A stretch of DNA of 64,000 bases from an uncultured Clostridia bacterium (GTDB lineage Bacteria > Bacillota > Clostridia > Peptostreptococcales > Anaerovoracaceae). Both the position numbers and the translations under genes were made by a program. The stretch spans positions 248,001 to 312,000 of the forward strand of contig CAKQXD010000001.1 of NCBI GenBank assembly GCA_934281605.1. The letters are read 5' to 3'. The notes beneath the pieces were generated by a model. The model was not told the DNA's origin. It was given only the letters and a program-made list of their open reading frames with translations, and did no database searches. Of this stretch, positions 16,076 to 24,427 are shown one piece after another (positions within the stretch are counted from its first letter, which is position 1; every line of letters starts with the position of its first letter).

Positions 16076-17836
16076 ATGAAGTTATACAAGAGAACCCACA
16101 TGTGCGGGGAACTGAGAAAAGAAAATATCGGTGAAAAAGTCGTGCTCAACGGCTGGGTAGCGAAGAGAAGAAATCTGGGCGGTCTGATTTTCTGCGATGT
16201 AAGAGACAAGACCGGTATCACTCAGGTAGTGTTCAACGACCAGATCCCGCAGGAGCTGTTCGAACAGGCTGATTCCCTGCGCAGCGAATACGTGGTAGGC
16301 ATCCGGGGCGTAGTTGCGGAGAGAGAATCCAAGAACGCCGATCTGCCGACAGGAGATATCGAGATCATCGCAGACGACATGATCCTCTACTCTAAGGCGG
16401 ACACGCCGCCGATCTACATCAAGGACGACGACAACGTAGATGATAATCTGCGTCTGAAATATCGTTATCTGGATCTGCGTAAAAAGAAGATGCAGGACAA
16501 CCTGACCTTCCGTCACAACCTGACCAAGCTGGCCAGAGACTACTTCGCAGAAAACGGCTTCACGGAAGTGGAGACGCCTATGCTGATCAAGTCCACACCG
16601 GAAGGCGCCAGAGACTATCTGGTACCGAGCCGTGTCAACCAGGGTCATTTCTATGCACTGCCGCAGTCACCGCAGACTTACAAGCAGCTGCTGATGGTAG
16701 GCGGAACGGACCGCTATATGCAGATCGTAAAGTGCTTCCGTGACGAAGACCTGAGAGCAGACCGTCAGCCGGAATTCACTCAGATCGACCTGGAAATGTC
16801 CTTCGTGGACGTGGACGACGTTATCGAAGTGCAGGAAGGCTTCTTAAAGAGAGTCTTCAAAGAACTGAAGGGCATCGACGTGCAGACGCCGTTCCCGCGG
16901 ATCCCTTACGATGAAGCTATGGAACGGTACGGCAGCGACAAGCCGGACGTTCGTTTCGGATTCGAACTGCAGGATATCACCGACATGGTGAAGGACTGCG
17001 AGTTCAAAGTGTTCACCGACGCTATTGCAGAAGGCGGCAGCGTGCGTGGCATCTGCATCACAGGCGGAGCACAGCACTATACGAGAAAGAAGATCGACAA
17101 GCTGACGGAAGCCATCAAGAGCTACGGCGCCAAGGGCATGGTTTGGATGAAGGTTGCCGGCGAAGAGGTTTCTTCGTCCGTTAATAAATTCTTCTCCCAG
17201 GAGCAGCTGCAGGAAATCGCAGCCAAGATGGGAGCGGCAGACGGAGATCTGATCCTCATCGTTTCCGATAAAAACAAGGTGGTATTCGATACATTAGGCT
17301 TCCTGAGAAGACATATCGCAGGCGAACTGGGACTGCTGAAGGACGACGACTACAAGCTGCTGTGGGTCGTAGACTTCCCGCTGTTCGAGTACGACGAAGA
17401 GACGGGCTCCTATCAGGCGATGCATCACCCGTTCACGTCTCCGAAGGAAGAGGACGCTGAGCTGCTGAAGACCAATCCGATCGCTGCAAAGGCCAATGCG
17501 TACGACATCGTGCTCAACGGCGTTGAGCTGGGCGGCGGCAGCATCCGTATCCACGATCAGGAAATGCAGGAAGACATGTTCCGTGCGCTGGACATGGATC
17601 AGGAGACCATCGACGAGAAATTCGGCTTCTTAGTGGAAGCGTTCAAGTACGGCACACCGCCTCATGGAGGACTGGCATACGGACTGGATCGTCTGGTTAT
17701 GCTGCTGACGGGTGAAAAGTCCATCCGTGAAGTCATCGCCTTCCCGAAGAACCAGAACGCACAGTGCATGGTCAGCGAAGCGCCGGGACTGGTGGACGAG
17801 CAGCAGCTTGACGAACTGGGACTGAAGCTGAAATAA
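16076..17836 (+). CDS. aspS: Aspartyl-tRNA synthetase
   Basis: Class IIb synthetase of the long bacterial type, 586 aa. It has an N-terminal OB-fold anticodon domain (GWVAKRRNLGGLIFCDVRD near residue 25), motif 2 FRDEDLRADRQPEFTQID near 220, an inserted GAD domain in the middle, and motif 3 GLAYGLDRLVMLL near 530. It starts two bases after the hisS stop. Whether it also charges tRNA-Asn cannot be told from sequence alone without the gat genes, which are not in this window. Confidence 0.96.
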   Translation: MKLYKRTHMCGELRKENIGEKVVLNGWVAKRRNLGGLIFCDVRDKTGITQVVFNDQIPQELFEQADSLRSEYVVGIRGVVAERESKNADLPTGDIEIIADDMILYSKADTPPIYIKDDDNVDDNLRLKYRYLDLRKKKMQDNLTFRHNLTKLARDYFAENGFTEVETPMLIKSTPEGARDYLVPSRVNQGHFYALPQSPQTYKQLLMVGGTDRYMQIVKCFRDEDLRADRQPEFTQIDLEMSFVDVDDVIEVQEGFLKRVFKELKGIDVQTPFPRIPYDEAMERYGSDKPDVRFGFELQDITDMVKDCEFKVFTDAIAEGGSVRGICITGGAQHYTRKKIDKLTEAIKSYGAKGMVWMKVAGEEVSSSVNKFFSQEQLQEIAAKMGAADGDLILIVSDKNKVVFDTLGFLRRHIAGELGLLKDDDYKLLWVVDFPLFEYDEETGSYQAMHHPFTSPKEEDAELLKTNPIAAKANAYDIVLNGVELGGGSIRIHDQEMQEDMFRALDMDQETIDEKFGFLVEAFKYGTPPHGGLAYGLDRLVMLLTGEKSIREVIAFPKNQNAQCMVSEAPGLVDEQQLDELGLKLK

Positions 17837-17890
17837 GTGGAAAAAATCTCTCCGGTATAGTACAATGGAGGGAGGATCACGGAACGAAAC

Positions 17891-19105
17891 ATGAAACGAA
17901 TCGGAATTTTAGGCGGAACCTTCGACCCTGTCCACTGCGGCCACATCCATCTGGCGGAGGACGCGATGAAGCAGGGCGGGCTGGATGAAGTCATCTTCAT
18001 TCCGGCAAGGCTCCAGCCTTTTAAACTTGGAAAAAAGATCACTTCGGGCGAAGACCGTCTGGCCATGCTGCAGCTGGCGACGGAGCACACGCCCGGCTTT
18101 GCCGTCTCTTCGTATGAACTGGATGCAGAAGGCGTATCGTACACGTACCTGACGCTGAGGGCTTTGCAGAAGGAATACGGGGAAGACGCCAGACTGTACT
18201 TCATCACGGGAACCGATGCGTTCTTAAAAATCGAGCTGTGGATGATGGCGGAAGAACTGCTGACAAACTATGGGTTCCTCATCGGGACGCGGCCCGGTTA
18301 CAGAGAGGATGAGCTGGCGGAATGCATCGCGCGGGTGCGTGAGAAATTCAACACCGAAGTGGTGAATATCAATAATACGAAGTACGATATATCCTCGACG
18401 CAGATCCGTGAGAAGATCCGAAGCGGAGAATCGGCAGAGAGACTTTTGCCGGAAAACGTGGAAGCCTATATCCGCGAGAGAGGTCTTTATGAGGACGGAT
18501 CCCTGGACTGCGCGCACTGGAAGACGGTCATCGAACCGTTTATCAAGGAGCATTTGAAGTCGAAGCGGCTGAAACATACTTATGGCGTAGCAGCCGAAGC
18601 GAAAAAGCTGGCGGAGCGGTACGGAGAAGACCCGGATAAAGCCGAGCTGGCGGGACTTTGCCACGATATGATGCGGAACATTTCGCCGGAGGAATCGGCG
18701 GAGCTGGTAAAGAGATACGGCCTGCCGGAGAAGCTGGCGGATAACCCCAATCTGGCTCACGGCAAGATCGCTGCAAAGGTCCTGGCGGACGTTTACGGCA
18801 TGCAGGACGAGGATTTACTCAACGCGGTAAGGTATCACACCACGGGCAGGAAGGGCATGAGCAGGCTGGAGAAGATCTTATATCTGGCCGACGCTATCGA
18901 GCCTGGCAGAGACTACCCGCAGGTGGGAGCACTGCGCGAGGCGGCGGAAGAAGATCTGGATAAAGCGTGCATTTTATGTATGGAATGGTCCATGGAGTAC
19001 GTGCGGAGCACGGGAGCATCGGTGGATCCGGATACCATCAAAGCATGTGAAGATATAAAGAAGCACCCCGGGGCGCGTCAATGTTGCCCTGAGGCCAACA
19101 AATAA
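17891..19105 (+). CDS. nadD: Nicotinate-nucleotide adenylyltransferase fused to a YqeK-type HD hydrolase
   Basis: The N-terminal ~200 residues are NadD, which adenylates nicotinate mononucleotide in NAD synthesis: GGTFDPVHCGHIHLAE is the nucleotidyltransferase motif and ISSTQIREKIRSGES the C-terminal motif. From about residue 210 follows a YqeK-like HD domain, a symmetrical Ap4A hydrolase family (LKHTYGVAAEA, LCHDMMRN, RYHTTGRKGMS, YLADAIEPGRDY). In Bacillus these are adjacent separate genes (nadD, yqeK, rsfS); here the first two are one frame. The last ~14 codons (KHPGARQCCPEANK) and the stop are supplied by the intercistronic repeat at 19064. Confidence 0.94.
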   Translation: MKRIGILGGTFDPVHCGHIHLAEDAMKQGGLDEVIFIPARLQPFKLGKKITSGEDRLAMLQLATEHTPGFAVSSYELDAEGVSYTYLTLRALQKEYGEDARLYFITGTDAFLKIELWMMAEELLTNYGFLIGTRPGYREDELAECIARVREKFNTEVVNINNTKYDISSTQIREKIRSGESAERLLPENVEAYIRERGLYEDGSLDCAHWKTVIEPFIKEHLKSKRLKHTYGVAAEAKKLAERYGEDPDKAELAGLCHDMMRNISPEESAELVKRYGLPEKLADNPNLAHGKIAAKVLADVYGMQDEDLLNAVRYHTTGRKGMSRLEKILYLADAIEPGRDYPQVGALREAAEEDLDKACILCMEWSMEYVRSTGASVDPDTIKACEDIKKHPGARQCCPEANK

Positions 19106-19157
19106 AGGAGCACCCCGGGGCGCGTCAATGTTGCCCTGAGGCCAACAAATAAAGGAG
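19064..19157 (+). repeat. Intercistronic repeat, site B (two perfect 47-base units)
   Basis: Units 19064-19110 and 19111-19157 are identical. Each has CACCCCGGGGCGCGTCAATG, an imperfect hairpin (TTGCCC, TGA, GGCCAA; one C-C mismatch), then CAAATAAAGGAG. The first unit runs through the nadD-yqeK stop codon, so it was gained inside the coding end. The second unit's GGAG is 7 bases from the rsfS ATG and is its Shine-Dalgarno. Confidence 0.88.
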
Positions 19158-19164
19158 ACTACTA

Positions 19165-19506
19165 ATGGAATCAAAAGAAATGGCGATGAAGATCGCGAAG
19201 CTTTTGGATGAAAGAAAAGCGATCGATGTACAGGTGATCGACATTGCGCTGAAATCTTCCTTTGCAGACTATTTTGTCATGGCATCGGGAGGAAGTGAGC
19301 GGCAGATGGCGGCGCTGGTGGACAATATAGAAGATCTGCTGGAACCGGAAGGCGTGTTCCCTAAGAGCGTGGAAGGAACCCGCAGCTCCGGCTGGATCCT
19401 CATGGATTACGGCGATGTGGTCGTCAACGTGATGACAGTAGAGATGAGAGAAAAGTATAACATCGAAAAAATCTGGGGCGACTGCGAAAGCCTCACAATC
19501 GGTTAA
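19165..19506 (+). CDS. rsfS: Ribosomal silencing factor RsfS
   Basis: RsfS binds ribosomal protein uL14 and blocks joining of the 30S and 50S subunits when nutrients are short. The 113-aa protein carries the family segments DIALKSSFADYFVMASGGSE and VEGTRSSGWILMDYGDVVV. The nadD-yqeK-rsfS-leuS order matches other Firmicutes. The Shine-Dalgarno comes from the site B repeat. Confidence 0.96.
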   Translation: MESKEMAMKIAKLLDERKAIDVQVIDIALKSSFADYFVMASGGSERQMAALVDNIEDLLEPEGVFPKSVEGTRSSGWILMDYGDVVVNVMTVEMREKYNIEKIWGDCESLTIG

Positions 19507-19519
19507 TGGGAGGAAGAAA

Positions 19520-21988
19520 ATGATAGACAAGTATAATTTCAGCGAAATCGAGAAAAAATGGCAGACCAAATGGGAAAAGGATGATGTGTTCAAGGTAACA
19601 GAAGATCCGGATAAAGAGAAGTATTACGTTCTGGAAATGTTCCCGTACCCGTCAGGCAAGCTCCACATGGGACATGTGAGAAACTACTCCATCGGCGACG
19701 TGCTGGCCCGTTTCAAGAAGATGAAGGGCTTCAACGTGCTCCATCCGATGGGATGGGACTCCTTCGGACTTCCAGCAGAAAACGCTGCCATCAAACACGG
19801 TGTAGAACCAAGCAAATGGACATGGGAAAACATCGGAGAAATGAGAGAACAGCTGAAAGAACTTGGTCTTTCCTATGACTGGGACAGAGAAGTGGCCACC
19901 TGCCATCCTGACTACTACAAGTGGATGCAGTGGATCTTCATCCAGTTCTATAAAAAGGGACTGGCATATAAAAAAGAAAATCCTGTAAACTGGTGCCCGA
20001 GCTGCCAGACAGTACTGGCCAACGAACAGGTCGTTGACGGCAAGTGCGAACGGTGCAAGACGCTGGTTGGCAAGAAGGATTTATCACAGTGGTATTTTAA
20101 GATCACCGACTACGCTGAAAGACTCCTGGACAATCTGGAAGAGCTGCCGGGCTGGCCGAACAAGGTCAAGCTGATGCAGAAGAACTGGATCGGCAAGAGC
20201 ATCGGTGCAGAAGTGACCTTTGAAATAGATGGTTTTGACAAGGGTCTGGACGTCTTCACCACGAGACCTGACACCTTGTACGGAGTTACGTATATGGTAA
20301 TGGCGCCGGAGCATCCTTATCTGAAGGAGCTGGTAGCAGGCAGCGAGTACGAAGAGCCTGTAAACGCTTATGTGGATAAGGTGCAGCACATGAGCGACAT
20401 CGAACGTACCTCCACTACCAACGAGAAGACGGGACAGTTCACAGGCCGTTATGCGATCAATCCGCTGACGGGCAAGAAGGTTCCGATCTTCATCTCTGAC
20501 TACGTTCTCATGGACTATGGTACCGGAGCGATCATGGCGGTACCGGCTCATGACCAGAGAGACTTTGACTTTGCGAAGAAATTCGACCTGGAGATCATCC
20601 CGGTAGTAGATTCCGATGATCCGGAAGTTGACGTATACGATCTGAAGGCTGCATTCGCTGCAGAAGGAACGATGATCAACTCCGAAATGTTCAACGGCAT
20701 GAACAACAAGGAAGCCATTGAGAAGATCATCGACTACCTGGAAGAAAAGAAGATCGGCAAGAAGTCCATCAACTACAAGCTGAGAGACTGGCTGATCTCC
20801 AGACAGAGATACTGGGGAACTCCGATCCCGATGATCCACTGCGACGACTGTGGATGGGTACCGGAAAAGGAAGAAAATCTACCGGTTCTGCTGCCTGCTG
20901 ACGTACAGTTCACAGGCAAGGGCGAATCTCCGCTGGCAACCAGCAAGACCTTTGTAAACACTACATGTCCGGTCTGCGGCAAGCCTGCTAAGAGAGAACT
21001 GGATACCATGGATACGTTCCTGGATTCCTCCTGGTATTTCCTGCGCTACTGCGATCCGAAGAATACAGAAGCGCCGTTCGGCAAAGACAAAGCAGATTAC
21101 TGGATGAACGTAGACCAGTACATCGGCGGGGTTGAACACGCGATCCTCCACCTGATGTACGCAAGATTTTTCCAGATGGCACTTTATGATCTGGGACTGG
21201 TAAGCACGGAAGAACCGTTCAAGAATCTGCTGACTCAGGGCATGGTTATCAAAGACGGTGCCAAGATGAGTAAATCCCTGGGCAATGTTGTCAGCCCGAA
21301 GGAAATCATCGAGAAGTACGGTGCAGATACAGCAAGACTGTTCATTCTGTTTGCGGCTCCGCCGGAAAGAGAACTGGACTGGTCCGACAAGGGCGTAGAA
21401 GGAAGCTTCCGGTTTATCAACAGAGTATATCGTATGGTATACGACTTCTCTCAGAACTTCAGCGAAGTGCCTGACAGCTATGAAGTAAAGGGCGATGCAG
21501 ATAAGAGCATGGCATACTGGCTCAACTACGCCATCAAGAAGGTATCCGACGATATCGGCGAAAGATTCAACTTCAATACGGCCATCAGTACTATCATGGA
21601 ACTGGTCAACGAAATGTATCGCTACAAGGAAGGTGCGATCAATCCGGGTCTGTACGGTGCAGCCATCAAGGATCTGATCATCATGCTGGCTCCGTTCGTA
21701 CCGCACGTAACGGAAGAAATGTGGGAACATCTGGGATACGAAGGATCCGTTCACGACCAGACCTGGCCGGAATACGACGAAAAAGCCCTTGTAAAAGATA
21801 CTGTTGAGATCGTTGTACAGGTAAACGGAAAAATCAAAGAAAAATTAGATATTGCAGGCGGACTTTCCAAGAAAGAGATGGAAAAGACCGTTATGGAAAA
21901 TGAAAAGGTAAAAGGGCTGATCGAAGGTAAGAATGTTGTGAAAGTCATCGCCGTACCGGGCAAGCTGATCAACATCGTGGTAAAATAA
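19520..21988 (+). CDS. leuS: Leucyl-tRNA synthetase
   Basis: Class I synthetase, 822 aa. The HIGH-type motif appears as PYPSGKLHMGHVRNYSIGD near residue 41 and the KMSKS motif as AKMSKSLGNVVSP near 582. A zinc-binding insert (CPSCQTVL...CERC) lies near 158, an editing domain (TTRPDTLYGVTYMV) near 250, and a C-terminal tRNA-contact domain ends in VAVPGKLINIVV. GGGAGG precedes ATG 19520. Confidence 0.97.
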   Translation: MIDKYNFSEIEKKWQTKWEKDDVFKVTEDPDKEKYYVLEMFPYPSGKLHMGHVRNYSIGDVLARFKKMKGFNVLHPMGWDSFGLPAENAAIKHGVEPSKWTWENIGEMREQLKELGLSYDWDREVATCHPDYYKWMQWIFIQFYKKGLAYKKENPVNWCPSCQTVLANEQVVDGKCERCKTLVGKKDLSQWYFKITDYAERLLDNLEELPGWPNKVKLMQKNWIGKSIGAEVTFEIDGFDKGLDVFTTRPDTLYGVTYMVMAPEHPYLKELVAGSEYEEPVNAYVDKVQHMSDIERTSTTNEKTGQFTGRYAINPLTGKKVPIFISDYVLMDYGTGAIMAVPAHDQRDFDFAKKFDLEIIPVVDSDDPEVDVYDLKAAFAAEGTMINSEMFNGMNNKEAIEKIIDYLEEKKIGKKSINYKLRDWLISRQRYWGTPIPMIHCDDCGWVPEKEENLPVLLPADVQFTGKGESPLATSKTFVNTTCPVCGKPAKRELDTMDTFLDSSWYFLRYCDPKNTEAPFGKDKADYWMNVDQYIGGVEHAILHLMYARFFQMALYDLGLVSTEEPFKNLLTQGMVIKDGAKMSKSLGNVVSPKEIIEKYGADTARLFILFAAPPERELDWSDKGVEGSFRFINRVYRMVYDFSQNFSEVPDSYEVKGDADKSMAYWLNYAIKKVSDDIGERFNFNTAISTIMELVNEMYRYKEGAINPGLYGAAIKDLIIMLAPFVPHVTEEMWEHLGYEGSVHDQTWPEYDEKALVKDTVEIVVQVNGKIKEKLDIAGGLSKKEMEKTVMENEKVKGLIEGKNVVKVIAVPGKLINIVVK

Positions 21989-22024
21989 TATGCTCTTTTC
22001 CTGGACGATTTTAGGAAGGACATT

Positions 22025-24010
22025 ATGAGCGAAGAAACGAGAACGACATCAAGGAAACCTGCAAAGCCGGCGGGAAAGAATAATGCTTCCCGCGGCGGCG
22101 GATCCGGTCATAAGAACACGGGTCGCAAGCCTTCGGGCAGCGGAAGACAGGGCACGAACCGAAAGACTGCTTCCGCCAAGTCCGGTTCTTCTGCAAAGAA
22201 TCATGCAGGCAAGTCCGTGGCAGGAAAATCTGCCATGGGCAAATCTGTCGCCGGTAAGGCAGCAGGGGCTGTCAAATCAGCCGGCAGGGCAGGAAAGGCG
22301 GCCGGCAGTGCCGCTGCAAGAGGCGCAGCTTCCAAGGGAAGACGGAAGAAAGCTGCGCCGGCGGTGAAGATCATCCCGCTGGGAGGACTTCACGAAATCG
22401 GAAAGAACATGACAGCGCTGGAATACGAAGATGAGATCATCATCGTGGACTGTGGGATGTCCTTTCCGGACGACGATATGTTCGGGATCGACAAGGTGAT
22501 ACCGGACTTCTCCTACCTGGAGAAAAACAGCAAGAAAATCAAGGGCCTGATCATCACCCATGGACACGAGGACCATATCGGCGGCGTGCCGTATCTCCTC
22601 AAGGTGATCAACGTACCGATCTACGGCACCAGATTCCCGCTGGGACTGATCGAAAACAAATTAAAAGAACATGGAATGAAAGCGAAGATGCACACGGTGA
22701 AGGCTGGACAGACTTTCAAGATCGGGAAGCATTTCTCGGTGGAAGCCCTGCGGATCACTCACTCCATAGCGGATTCCATCTGCCTGTCAATCTCTACACC
22801 GGCCGGAAAGATCTTCCACACGGGAGACTTCAAGATCGACTACACGCCGGTAGATGGAGATCCGATCGACTTCGCCAGACTGGCGCAGATCGGTTCGGAA
22901 GGCGTGCTTCTGATGATGGCTGACAGTACCAATGTACTGCGGCAGGGCTATACTGCATCGGAGCGGGTAGTGGGCAAGACCCTTGGCAACATTTTCCGCG
23001 GATGCAACAGCCGTATCATCATCGCCACATTCTCGTCTAACGTCCACAGAATCCAGAAAATCGTGGATCTGGCAAGAGAATGCGGTCGTAAGGTGGCGGT
23101 TTCCGGCAGAAGCATGGTCAACGTTGTCGAACTGGCGACGGAACTGGGCTACATGAAGATACCGGCCAATATGCTGGTGGATCTCAACAAGGCTAAGAAC
23201 GTTCCCGATAAAGAGATGGTCATCATCACAACAGGAAGCCAGGGTGAACCGATGTCAGCGCTGGCTCGGATGGCCTCTTCGGAGCACAAGTCCATCAAGA
23301 TCAAGCCGGGAGACAGAGTCATCCTGTCGTCGTCTCCGGTACCTGGAAACGAACTTACCGTATCCAATGTGGTCAATAAGCTGATAGAAAAAGGTGCAGA
23401 GGTGATCTATTCTGATATTGCCGATATCCATGTATCGGGTCATGCTTGTCAGGAAGAACTGAAGCTGATGCACTCCCTGATCCGACCGAAATTCTTCATG
23501 CCGGTACACGGTGAGTTCCGTCATTTACAGACTCACTCAGAACTGGCTCAGACTTTGGGAATGTCCAAGGATCACATCTTCCTTCTCAGCAACGGAGACT
23601 GCCTGACAGTTTCTGAAGACAAGGCTGTGAAGACGGAGAAGGTAGCCGAGGGCGAAGGCATCATGGTAGACGGTCTGGGCGTCGGCGATGTAGGAAATAT
23701 CGTCCTTCGCGACAGAAGACTGCTGTCGGAGTCGGGACTGATCATCCTGGTTGCCGCCATCGACAGGTACTCCAACCGGATCGCATCGGGACCGGACATT
23801 ATTTCCCGCGGATTCGTCTATGTGCGGGAAAATGAAAATCTTATCGACGAAGCCTGCCGCAAGGCAGAAGAGATCCTGGAAGAATGTATCGCAAAGGATA
23901 TGAAGGACTGGAACGGCATGAAGACGGCTGTTCGCGAGGGTTTGCGCAAGTTTATCTATGCAAAGACAAAGAGAAGTCCGGTCATCCTGCCGATCTTCCT
24001 GGAAGTATAG
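22025..24010 (+). CDS. rnj: Ribonuclease J with a long basic N-terminal extension
   Basis: RNase J is a beta-CASP metallo-beta-lactamase ribonuclease with 5'-exo and endonuclease activity, central to mRNA decay and rRNA processing in Firmicutes. The core starts near residue 114 (VKIIPLGGLHEIGKNM) and shows THGHEDHIGG, HTGDFKIDYTP, the beta-CASP segment and SGHACQEELKLM...PVHGEFRHL. At 661 aa it is about 100 residues longer than the usual ~555. The excess is a Lys/Ser/Gly/Ala-rich N-terminal tail with imperfect repeats (SVAGKSAMGKSVAGKAAG). After the first few residues the tail has almost no acidic residues, so it is probably disordered and RNA-binding. J1 versus J2 cannot be assigned here. 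Confidence 0.94.
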   Translation: MSEETRTTSRKPAKPAGKNNASRGGGSGHKNTGRKPSGSGRQGTNRKTASAKSGSSAKNHAGKSVAGKSAMGKSVAGKAAGAVKSAGRAGKAAGSAAARGAASKGRRKKAAPAVKIIPLGGLHEIGKNMTALEYEDEIIIVDCGMSFPDDDMFGIDKVIPDFSYLEKNSKKIKGLIITHGHEDHIGGVPYLLKVINVPIYGTRFPLGLIENKLKEHGMKAKMHTVKAGQTFKIGKHFSVEALRITHSIADSICLSISTPAGKIFHTGDFKIDYTPVDGDPIDFARLAQIGSEGVLLMMADSTNVLRQGYTASERVVGKTLGNIFRGCNSRIIIATFSSNVHRIQKIVDLARECGRKVAVSGRSMVNVVELATELGYMKIPANMLVDLNKAKNVPDKEMVIITTGSQGEPMSALARMASSEHKSIKIKPGDRVILSSSPVPGNELTVSNVVNKLIEKGAEVIYSDIADIHVSGHACQEELKLMHSLIRPKFFMPVHGEFRHLQTHSELAQTLGMSKDHIFLLSNGDCLTVSEDKAVKTEKVAEGEGIMVDGLGVGDVGNIVLRDRRLLSESGLIILVAAIDRYSNRIASGPDIISRGFVYVRENENLIDEACRKAEEILEECIAKDMKDWNGMKTAVREGLRKFIYAKTKRSPVILPIFLEV

Positions 24011-24017
24011 AAAGGAG

Positions 24018-24064
24018 TCCCCCGGGGGACGTCAATGTCACCCTGCGGGTGACAGAGAAAGGAG
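24018..24064 (+). repeat. Intercistronic repeat, site C (one 47-base unit, diverged)
   Basis: The unit has the same plan as sites A and B but a different sequence: palindrome TCCCCCGGGGGA, then CGTCAATG, a perfect hairpin (TCACCC, loop TGC, GGGTGA at 24038-24052), then CAGAGAAAGGAG. The word AGAAAGGAGTCC flanks the unit on both sides, so a Shine-Dalgarno lies before and after it. Two stem positions differ from site A with both bases changed, so pairing is kept. The final GGAG serves ylbF. Confidence 0.82.
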
Positions 24065-24070
24065 TCCACA

Positions 24071-24427
24071 ATGAACGTATATGACCAGGCTCATTCGCTG
24101 GCAACAGCGGTAAAAGAGTCAGAAGAATATAAACAGTTTCAGGCCAGAAAAAAGGATATTGAAGGAAATCCGGAGCTGGAAAAAGCACTGAACGATTTCC
24201 TCAAACAGCAGTTTGAAATGCAGGCAGCGCAGGCCATGGGACAGCCGATGGATCCGGAAGCCCTGGGCAAGCTGCAGCAGCTTTCCGGCATCCTGATGCA
24301 GGATCCGGCGGCAGCACAGTATCTGCAGTGCCAGATGCGTTTCTCCATGATGATGGCGGACGTATACAAGATTTTAGCGGAAGTTTCCGATCTGGGCATT
24401 GACCAGATGATTGGAGGCGACAAGTAA
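24071..24427 (+). CDS. ylbF: YlbF family protein
   Basis: This 118-aa all-helical protein of the YlbF/YmcA family carries the typical N-terminal DQAHSLATAVKESEEYKQF and central helix-loop-helix segments. In Bacillus, YlbF with YmcA and YaaT forms the Y-complex, which directs RNase Y and affects competence, biofilm and sporulation. Its place right after RNase J fits a role in RNA turnover. The stop overlaps the next start by one base (TAATG). Confidence 0.85.
   Translation: MNVYDQAHSLATAVKESEEYKQFQARKKDIEGNPELEKALNDFLKQQFEMQAAQAMGQPMDPEALGKLQQLSGILMQDPAAAQYLQCQMRFSMMMADVYKILAEVSDLGIDQMIGGDK

Noticed and set aside
19064..19157. Possible CRISPR array from the tandem 47-base units
   Set aside because: There are no spacers between units, only two copies, no cas genes, and the units carry the Shine-Dalgarno of the next gene.
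14811..21988. T-box leaders before hisS, aspS or leuS
   Set aside because: These genes start within a few to a few tens of bases of the previous stop, leaving no room for a T-box, and no specifier-loop or T-box sequence was seen.
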